Shown: positions 1-4,817 of the stretch, piece after piece
Numbering within the stretch: the stretch's first letter is position 1
How the letters are laid out: every line of letters starts with the position of its first letter
Source: Acidimicrobium sp. BACL17 MAG-120823-bin42
Lineage (GTDB): Bacteria > Actinomycetota > Acidimicrobiia > Acidimicrobiales > Ilumatobacteraceae
Direction of reading: 5' to 3'
Assembly (NCBI GenBank): GCA_001438985.1
Contig: LIAZ01000084.1
Location: 1 to 5,394, forward strand
Length of the DNA: 5,394 nt
The notes under the pieces: model-generated
Databases searched by the model: none
What the model was told of the DNA's origin: nothing
What the model saw: only the letters and a program-made list of their open reading frames with translations
Translations under genes and position numbers: made by a program

Positions 1-665
1 CGCGAGTCTCCGCCATGGTCGGGATGCACATTGCGCAAACTCTCGCGGAAGCGGGTTTGAATCTCGCGCTTTGTTGGCTTCACTGTGCCCGGCGGAAAAC
101 CAAGAAGCTCAAGCGCCCATGCTCGAGGGTCGGCCATCGCTGCAATGGTCGATGCATTACTTCCTGCCAGGTATGCAACAAATGTTTGGTTCAGTGGCCC
201 ACGCCATTTCATTGCCTTCACCAAAACGGGTGCGAGCTTTCTGCGAATAGTTGGCTCAAGACGCTCCAGCACATACACCGCACCAAGCACATGCTGCAAC
301 GGTGTTCCGCCTTCGGCAAATTCAAAACTGATTGATTCGTTCTCGCCGATCATGCGATGAGTGCTGCAGGCAAGCCCATGTCGGTCTGCCTGAAATCGAT
401 GGCGCAATCGTGGTTGAACAATCCGTTCGCCCTGTTCGATCTGGCCAATCAGCCGATGAATATCGGGAATCAGATCTTCATTAATGCTTCCCGAATATGC
501 GGCGACGATTGCACCAAGCAAGATTCCACCCAATCCCGGGGTGGGATCCACGGGCAACGACACATGGCCTAATGACAAACGTCGAGTTGGAGTGATCGGG
601 CGCGAGTGCCAAAAGTCAACTTCTGCAAGGACCTCTTTTTGAGATGGTGCCTCAGTTGTTGTCAT
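1..665 (-). CDS. Protein with C-terminal J-domain, 3' end outside the window (partial)
   Basis: The frame stays open for 221 codons from the ATG at 665 to the window edge, so the C-terminus is missing. Residues about 182-221 look like the start of a J-domain: helix I around WALELLGF (183-190), a basic helix II around 200-212, then the HPD tripeptide at 214-216 followed by HGGDS. In J-proteins HPD stimulates the ATPase of an Hsp70 (DnaK) partner. Here the J-domain is at the C-terminal side, unlike DnaJ/CbpA where it is at the N-terminus, and no Gly/Phe-rich or zinc-finger region is seen. Residues 1-181 match no family I recognise; they include a Gly-rich stretch near 43-59 and a helical-looking part near 122-180. 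No signal peptide or clear membrane segment is visible. The ATG is the first possible start, because a TAG lies directly before it in frame. It overlaps the upstream acidic gene by 14 nt and has no clear Shine-Dalgarno, so translation is probably coupled. The J-domain call is fairly firm; the substrate and role are unknown. Confidence 0.82.
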   Translation of the reverse strand, partial: MTTTEAPSQKEVLAEVDFWHSRPITPTRRLSLGHVSLPVDPTPGLGGILLGAIVAAYSGSINEDLIPDIHRLIGQIEQGERIVQPRLRHRFQADRHGLACSTHRMIGENESISFEFAEGGTPLQHVLGAVYVLERLEPTIRRKLAPVLVKAMKWRGPLNQTFVAYLAGSNASTIAAMADPRAWALELLGFPPGTVKPTKREIQTRFRESLRNVHPDHGGDS

Positions 666-1098
666 CTACAAAAGTTACGCCACGACTATCGATTGAGTCC
701 AAGCAAGAGTCAACAATTGCCTCCACCCCGATCGGCACGAGCAGCATGGTGCCATCCCAGCGATACCCAATATCTAAGTTGTCCAGCATGTCGCACAACT
801 GCTTGCGCTCTGCTTCAGACCACTCGTCTAGTTCATATTCCGTGATGTTGTCTTCGCCCTCATTGTCGTCATCGTCGGAGTCATCGCGACTATCGAGCTC
901 GTCTTCAATTTCATCCAAAATTGCATCAACAGATTCTTCCGAATCTTGGGCAACGAGCAATTCCGAGCCATTCCACGAGTGGGCAATTTCAGCATCAGCA
1001 AGTGCTGCTGCAACATCTGCTCGGTCATCCACCGACCAATCGGCAAGGTCGTATCGCGTGGTGAGCGCCTCTGGGTCTTTAGGGTTCCAATCGCTCAT
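652..1098 (-). CDS. Acidic hypothetical protein with two tandem ~52-residue modules
   Basis: This is a 148-residue protein that I cannot assign to a named family. It is very acidic: 46 of 148 residues are Asp or Glu, against 8 Lys/Arg. It contains an internal duplication. Residues 14-65 align without gaps to 86-137 (offset exactly 72), with 19 of 52 positions identical, including Y16/Y88, L18/L90, WS 21-22/93-94, R26/R98, I38/I110, W42/W114, G44/G116, LLV 47-49/119-121, VD 57-58/129-130 and LD 61-62/133-134. The copies are joined by an Asp/Glu-rich linker (66-84). The pattern suggests a small alpha/beta fold in each copy (strand, helix, W-G hairpin with an LLV strand, helix); this is inference. 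No signal peptide or membrane segment is seen, so it is probably cytoplasmic. It is the first gene of a unit with the J-domain gene and overlaps that gene by 14 nt. The ATG at 1098 sits 7 nt after a TAGCGT hexamer, which supports this start. The tandem architecture makes it a convincing real gene despite the unknown function. Confidence 0.85.
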   Translation of the reverse strand: MSDWNPKDPEALTTRYDLADWSVDDRADVAAALADAEIAHSWNGSELLVAQDSEESVDAILDEIEDELDSRDDSDDDDNEGEDNITEYELDEWSEAERKQLCDMLDNLDIGYRWDGTMLLVPIGVEAIVDSCLDSIDSRGVTFVDDNN

Positions 1099-1105
1099 AT
1101 ACCGA

Positions 1106-1111
1106 ACGCTA
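1106..1111 (-). promoter_or_regulatory. Candidate -10 element of the acidic-protein/J-domain unit, leaderless arrangement
   Basis: Read on the minus strand this is TAGCGT, another TANNNT hexamer, ending exactly 7 nt before the ATG at 1098. The spacing is the same as in the divergent glpX promoter, and again there is no Shine-Dalgarno. A -35 element is not clear; TTCGTA at 1129-1134 (minus strand, 17-nt spacer) is the best available and is weak. Confidence 0.45.
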
Positions 1112-1141
1112 CTTCGTTTCGGTCTAAATACGAATTGCGAC

Positions 1142-1147
1142 TAGATT
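1142..1147 (+). promoter_or_regulatory. Candidate -10 element of glpX, leaderless arrangement
   Basis: TAGATT matches the TANNNT pattern of actinobacterial sigma-70 type -10 elements and ends 7 nt before the glpX ATG. Transcription would therefore start at or next to the A of the ATG. There is no Shine-Dalgarno before this ATG, which fits a leaderless mRNA. The best -35 candidate is weak: TTCGGT at 1118-1123, 18 nt upstream. Confidence 0.5.
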
Positions 1148-1154
1148 TTACGCC

Positions 1155-2147
1155 ATGCCTGCACGTGAAAGACCCGACCGTAACCTTGCCATGGAGTTGG
1201 TGCGCGTCACTGAGTCTGCCGCACTCGCCGCTGCCCAGTGGGTGGGACGAGGCGACAAGATTGCGGCAGATGGTGCCGCTGTCGACGCCATGCGCAACGT
1301 GCTCGACACCGTCAGCATGGACGGAATTGTGGTGATTGGCGAGGGCGAAAAAGACGAAGCGCCCATGCTCTTCAATGGAGAGCGTGTCGGCAATGGCAGC
1401 ACCCCGAACACCGATGTGGCAGTCGACCCTATTGACGGCACCACGCTTACATCACTTGGTCGGGGAAATGCGTTGTCGGTCATTGCCGTTTCCGAACGCG
1501 GAAGCATGTTCAACCCAGGGCCGTGTGTCTATATGGACAAAATTGCTGTCGGACCAGAAGCCGCACACGCCATAGACCTCGACTGGACTCCAACCAAGAA
1601 CTTGAAAGAAATTGCGCGCACCACCAAGAAGTTGGTGAGCGAATTGACCGTCATGATTCTTGAACGCGATCGCCATAACGACCTCATCGCCGAGGTGCGC
1701 TCAACGGGTGCCCGCATTCGCCTCATCTCCGATGGTGACATCTTCGCTGCAATTGCTGCCGCTTCTCCAGATGTTGGTGTCGACGTACTGTTTGGCATTG
1801 GCGGCACCCCAGAGGGTGTCGTTGCTGCTGCAGCACTCAAGGCAATGGGTGGCGAAATCATCGGCCGACTGCACGCCCGCAACGATGCCGAACGCAAAGC
1901 CGCCGAAGATGCCGGCTACGACCTGAGCAAAGTGCTCACAACCGACGACTTGATTAGTGGTGAAGACATCTTCTTTGCTGCAACCGGCGTGACCGACGGT
2001 GAATTGTTAAAGGGTGTTCGCTACGACGCATATGGCGCTCGAAGCCACAGCCTTGTGATGCGCAGTCGAAGCGGAACGATTCGGTATATCGATACCCATC
2101 ACCGCCACGACAGGCTTTCGGCGTATTCTTCCGCCGATAACAAATAA
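1155..2147 (+). CDS. glpX: Class II fructose-1,6-bisphosphatase (GlpX family)
   Basis: This 330-residue protein has the length and all the signature motifs of GlpX. The enzyme hydrolyses fructose 1,6-bisphosphate to fructose 6-phosphate in gluconeogenesis; some relatives also act on sedoheptulose 1,7-bisphosphate. It is cytoplasmic and metal dependent. Visible motifs are AADGAAVDAM (37-46, with D39), IGEGEKDEAPML (61-72, with E63), DPIDGTTL (91-98, with D91 and D94), ISDGDI (191-196), GIGGTPEGVVAAAALKAMGG (214-233, with E220) and ATGVTDGELLKGVRY (276-290). By analogy with Escherichia coli GlpX, D39, E63, D91, D94 and E220 would be metal ligands or catalytic acids; all are present, so the enzyme should be active. 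The ATG at 1155 gives the usual N-terminus and sits 7 nt after a -10-like hexamer; M13 is a less likely internal start. The gene diverges from the acidic-protein gene and converges on the SDR gene, with only 9 bp between the two stop codons. Sedoheptulose activity cannot be judged from the sequence. Confidence 0.95.
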   Translation: MPARERPDRNLAMELVRVTESAALAAAQWVGRGDKIAADGAAVDAMRNVLDTVSMDGIVVIGEGEKDEAPMLFNGERVGNGSTPNTDVAVDPIDGTTLTSLGRGNALSVIAVSERGSMFNPGPCVYMDKIAVGPEAAHAIDLDWTPTKNLKEIARTTKKLVSELTVMILERDRHNDLIAEVRSTGARIRLISDGDIFAAIAAASPDVGVDVLFGIGGTPEGVVAAAALKAMGGEIIGRLHARNDAERKAAEDAGYDLSKVLTTDDLISGEDIFFAATGVTDGELLKGVRYDAYGARSHSLVMRSRSGTIRYIDTHHRHDRLSAYSSADNK

Positions 2148-2164
2148 GACGCGTAATTAGCGTC
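2148..2164. terminator. Small hairpin between convergent genes, weak terminator candidate
   Basis: GACGC (2148-2152) and GCGTC (2160-2164) can pair around a 7-nt loop, immediately after the glpX stop and covering the stop codon of the convergent SDR gene. The stem is only 5 bp and no T-run follows on either strand, so it is not a canonical intrinsic terminator. It may help stop converging transcription or may be chance. Confidence 0.2.
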
Positions 2165-2942
2165 GCGTAATCAAGGCAGTGAGTTTGCGTCCTGCAGCAC
2201 GCGGCAATACATCTGTAATTCCAGCCAACGTCTTATACAAAATGCCGGGGACAACAATCGGCTTGCCCTTAATCACTCCCTCAAGTCCTGTTCGCGCCAC
2301 CAATTTCACTGATGTCCAGGCAACTGCAGGAAACTTACTTTCGTATTTGCTGGTGTTGGACACCGACTGAAACTCAGTCTTTGTTAAGCCTGGGCACAAC
2401 GCCGTAATGCGAATGCCGGTGTTTGCTAACTCTTGATGCACTGCTTCAGTGAAACTGGTGACAAAGGCTTTTGTTGCCGAGTACACCGCAAGGCCGGGTT
2501 GTGCTTGAAACCCAGCAACACTAGAAACGTTAAGTATGTAGCCGCGGCCACGAGGAAGCATCAGGTTGACCGCTGCACTCGTAATGCGCATTAAGGCAAC
2601 GATGTTCAGTTGCACTTCGTTGGCCAAGCGATTGGGATCAATGCGATGCATCGGACCCGAACTACCAAAACCCGCGTTATTGACGACGAGGTCAATTGGC
2701 GCCTTCGATACATCCCGCAGTCGTGCTTCAACTGCTTCAACACCCTGGGGCGTCAACAGATCTGCTGCCAGCACTTCAACATTTTGATACTGATTGGCAA
2801 TGGCTTGTAGTCGATCTACACGACGCGCAACGAGCACCATCGGCACCCCAGCTTTACCCAACATGTGCGCCATCTGCTCACCGATGCCGCTTGAAGCACC
2901 CGTAATGAGTGCTTGCGTAAATGGATAGCTAGTGCGCGGCAC
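2157..2942 (-). CDS. Short-chain dehydrogenase/reductase (SDR), NAD(P)-dependent, substrate unknown
   Basis: This 261-residue protein is a classical SDR of normal length with a single Rossmann fold. The cofactor motif is TGASSGIG (14-21), NNAG is at 88-91 and the structural Asn is N113. The catalytic set S141, Y154 and K158 (NVSSVAG and YSATK) has the usual 13- and 4-residue spacing, and the PG motif is at 184-185. The two Arg after the second strand (R40-R41) suggest a preference for NADPH; this is inference. The C-terminal part, with a KPIVVPG segment (227-233), resembles the broad DltE-like/COG0300 SDR group; the substrate cannot be predicted. The start is GTG at 2942: an in-frame TAA lies three codons upstream, and the next Met (M24) lies beyond the cofactor motif, so GTG is effectively the only start. 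It lies inside atpC with a 14-nt overlap and no strong Shine-Dalgarno, implying translation coupled to the ATP synthase operon. It is probably cytoplasmic. Confidence 0.9.
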   Translation of the reverse strand: MPRTSYPFTQALITGASSGIGEQMAHMLGKAGVPMVLVARRVDRLQAIANQYQNVEVLAADLLTPQGVEAVEARLRDVSKAPIDLVVNNAGFGSSGPMHRIDPNRLANEVQLNIVALMRITSAAVNLMLPRGRGYILNVSSVAGFQAQPGLAVYSATKAFVTSFTEAVHQELANTGIRITALCPGLTKTEFQSVSNTSKYESKFPAVAWTSVKLVARTGLEGVIKGKPIVVPGILYKTLAGITDVLPRAAGRKLTALITRR

Positions 2943-3354
2943 GCGTCTCGGTTAGGCCACCCGATGCCGACAAGCGGGCATGAGCACGTCGTAATGCTGA
3001 TTCGACCGTTGTATCGTGCTCACCACGCATTGCCGTCTCGGCACGCTCTTTTGCTGCACGAGCCCGCACAACATCAATCGACTCTGCCAATTCAGCAGAG
3101 TCGGACAAGATGGTGACATGATCCGGAGCAACTTCTACGAATCCTCCATGCACAGCAACATCTTGCACTTTGCCATCTACAAGATAGATACGCGTATGGC
3201 ACTCGGTGAGTGCACCAAGAAATGCAATGTGCCCTGGCAAGAACGCAATTTCGCCACCATCTAAGGTGCGAGTAACGACCTGCTTAGCCTCGCCCGAAAA
3301 CAGCACGCGCTCGGGCGATACCAGTTCTACGCGAAGGGCACCGGTTGACGCCAT
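2929..3354 (-). CDS. atpC: F-type ATP synthase epsilon subunit (F1)
   Basis: At 141 residues this has the usual length for bacterial epsilon. The N-terminal beta-sandwich (about 6-86) shows the family motifs: LVSPERVLFSGEA (11-23), GGEIAFLPGH (33-42) and VHGGFVEV (68-75). The C-terminal part (about 88-130) should form the two helices that can inhibit ATP hydrolysis in F1. IDVVRA at 93-98 fits the I/L-D-x-x-R-A pattern linked to ATP binding by some bacterial epsilon subunits, and a basic helix RRAHAR follows at 122-127. Epsilon is part of the F1 central stalk, bound to gamma and the c-ring at the cytoplasmic face of the membrane. The ATG at 3354 shares one base with the atpD stop (TAATG), and an AGGAGA lies 10 nt upstream inside atpD, so the two are translationally coupled. 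The 3' end overlaps the SDR gene by 14 nt. Confidence 0.96.
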   Translation of the reverse strand: MASTGALRVELVSPERVLFSGEAKQVVTRTLDGGEIAFLPGHIAFLGALTECHTRIYLVDGKVQDVAVHGGFVEVAPDHVTILSDSAELAESIDVVRARAAKERAETAMRGEHDTTVESALRRAHARLSASGGLTETRAAH

Positions 3355-4793
3355 TATGAAGCATTCTCCTGCAACGACTTGGCCTTTGCGAGTACCTGAT
3401 CCACGCCACCTACGTTCAAGAAGGCCTGCTCTGGAATTTCGTCCAAGTCACCCTTAATGATTGCTTCGAAGCTCTCGACGGTGTCTTCAGTCTTGACGTA
3501 TTCACCCTTCAAACCGGTGAACACTTCAGCAACGAAGAACGGCTGCGACAAGAAGCGCTGTACCTTACGTGCACGCGAAACGGTGAGACGGTCTTCTTCG
3601 GAAAGTTCATCAAGACCCAAGATGGCAATAATGTCTTGCAGTTCCTTGTAGCGCTGCAAAATTTCCTGCACCTTACGGGCCGTTGCGTAGTGACGATCTC
3701 CAACAACTTCAGGCGACAAAATTGTCGACGTTGAAGCAAGTGGGTCCACTGCTGGGTAAATACCAAGCGATGCGATCTGGCGTGACAACTCGGTGGTTGC
3801 ATCCAAGAACGTAAAGGTGGTGAATGGCGCTGGGTCGGTGTAGTCGTCGGCAGGTACATACACAGCCTGCAACGAGGTGATCGAGCGACCACGTGTTGAG
3901 GTAATGCGTTCCTGCAACTGACCCATTTCGTCAGCAAGTGTTGGCTGGTAACCCACGGCTGATGGCATACGACCAAGCAGAGTTGATACTTCTGAGCCTG
4001 CCTGTACATAACGGAAAATGTTGTCTACGAACAACAGCACGTCCTGGTTACGCACATCGCGGAAATACTCGGCCATGGTGAGAGCCGAAAGAGCAACGCG
4101 CAAGCGAACCCCTGGTGGCTCGTCCATTTGGCCGAACACGAGTGCTGCCTTTTCGAATACTCCCGACTCTTCCATTTCCATGCGCAAGTCGGTGCCTTCA
4201 CGTGTGCGCTCGCCTACTCCGGCGAACACCGACACACCGCCGTGGTTTGAGGCCACGCGGTTAATCATTTCGGTAATCAGAACGGTCTTGCCTACACCTG
4301 CACCACCGAACAAACCGATTTTTCCACCGGCGAGGTATGGCGTGAGCAAGTCGATGACCTTAATTCCGGTTTCAAACATGCGGCGGCTTGGCTCGAGTGC
4401 GGCGAAGTCTGGAGCCGGACGGTGAATGTCCCAACGCTCGACATCTTTGAAGTCGTCGTTGTTGCCATCAAGGCAGTCGCCCCACACGTTCCATACATGA
4501 CCCAATGTGATGTCGCCCACTGGCACTTGAATACCGTGACCGGTGTTGCGCACTGCCGTTCCGCGGCGCAGACCATCTGTTGGCTTCATACACACCACGC
4601 GCACTCGGCTGTTACCCAACTGTTGGGCAACTTCTGCCAACACCTTGACGTCCTTGCCATCTGATGTGATGGTGAACTCAAGTGCTTGGTTCAACTCTGG
4701 TAGTGATCCACGTGGAAACTCCACATCGATAACTGGTCCTGCAATCGCGACGACTTTTCCGTCCTTCAACGCAGTTGGTGATGTTGTGCTCAT
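3354..4793 (-). CDS. atpD: F-type ATP synthase beta subunit (catalytic, F1)
   Basis: This 479-residue protein is a complete F1 beta subunit carrying the catalytic nucleotide site that makes ATP from ADP and phosphate. Visible elements are an N-terminal beta-barrel (about 10-90), Walker A GGAGVGKT (163-170, with K169 and T170), GERTREG (194-200, with E195 as the expected catalytic Glu), Walker B ending in D257 (DVLLFVD, 251-257), QAGSEVSTLLGRMPSAVGYQ (264-283), adenine-pocket Y346 (GIYPAVDP) and the intact DELSEED loop (395-401) that contacts gamma. A loop rich in Asp and Asn (109-119) precedes RWDIHRPAP (120-128), as I recall from actinobacterial and acidimicrobial beta subunits. The usually Ala-rich TTFAHLDAT region reads FTTFTFLDAT (324-333). 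A strong Shine-Dalgarno 6 nt upstream fixes the ATG at 4793. The gene follows atpG by 24 nt and ends in a TAATG overlap with atpC. Confidence 0.98.
   Translation of the reverse strand: MSTTSPTALKDGKVVAIAGPVIDVEFPRGSLPELNQALEFTITSDGKDVKVLAEVAQQLGNSRVRVVCMKPTDGLRRGTAVRNTGHGIQVPVGDITLGHVWNVWGDCLDGNNDDFKDVERWDIHRPAPDFAALEPSRRMFETGIKVIDLLTPYLAGGKIGLFGGAGVGKTVLITEMINRVASNHGGVSVFAGVGERTREGTDLRMEMEESGVFEKAALVFGQMDEPPGVRLRVALSALTMAEYFRDVRNQDVLLFVDNIFRYVQAGSEVSTLLGRMPSAVGYQPTLADEMGQLQERITSTRGRSITSLQAVYVPADDYTDPAPFTTFTFLDATTELSRQIASLGIYPAVDPLASTSTILSPEVVGDRHYATARKVQEILQRYKELQDIIAILGLDELSEEDRLTVSRARKVQRFLSQPFFVAEVFTGLKGEYVKTEDTVESFEAIIKGDLDEIPEQAFLNVGGVDQVLAKAKSLQENAS
3365..3370 (-). promoter_or_regulatory. 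Shine-Dalgarno site of atpC within the atpD coding end
   Basis: AGGAGA on the minus strand lies 10 nt before the atpC ATG, a slightly long spacing. Together with the TAATG stop/start junction it supports the ATG at 3354 as the true start. Confidence 0.6.
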
Positions 4794-4799
4794 AATGTG

Positions 4800-4806
4800 C
4801 TCCTCT
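4800..4806 (-). promoter_or_regulatory. Strong Shine-Dalgarno site of atpD
   Basis: AGAGGAG on the minus strand, 6 nt before the atpD ATG, lies in the 24-nt gap after atpG (4794-4817). It is the best ribosome binding site in the window, in keeping with the need for three beta subunits per F1. Confidence 0.8.
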
Positions 4807-4817
4807 TTCTCAAACTA

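Larger units (their letters stand above)
1099..1154. promoter_or_regulatory. Divergent intergenic region with two probable leaderless promoters and an inverted repeat
   Basis: These 56 bp separate the leftward acidic-protein gene from the rightward glpX gene. An inverted repeat, ACCGAA (1101-1106) and TTCGGT (1118-1123) with 11 nt between the arms, overlaps the leftward -10 element and the likely -35 zone of glpX. It could be an operator for a dimeric regulator acting on both genes, but 6-bp arms can arise by chance. No Shine-Dalgarno sequence is seen on either side. Confidence 0.5.

Noticed and set aside
15..572. Several short plus-strand open frames in the first 600 bases
   Set aside because: They are short, Cys/His/Arg-rich and lack family motifs, while the minus strand is open throughout and ends in a J-domain HPD motif.
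866..886. Repeated trinucleotide-like stretch in the acidic gene (cgtc/gtcatc runs)
   Set aside because: It simply encodes the Asp-rich linker between the two modules; it is too short and irregular to be a tandem repeat array.
644..1144. Plus-strand open frame of 166 codons, very rich in Ser
   Set aside because: It is antisense to the acidic gene; Asp/Glu codons on the minus strand read as Ser-rich sequence on the plus strand. The duplicated-module pattern and promoter support the minus-strand gene.
1148..1897. Minus-strand open frames opposite glpX
   Set aside because: They are antisense shadows of the clear GlpX coding frame, with Ser/Pro/Ala-rich composition and no motifs.
3509..4425. 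Open frames of 135-166 codons on both strands inside atpD
   Set aside because: They lie fully within the highly conserved beta subunit gene and have no family features.
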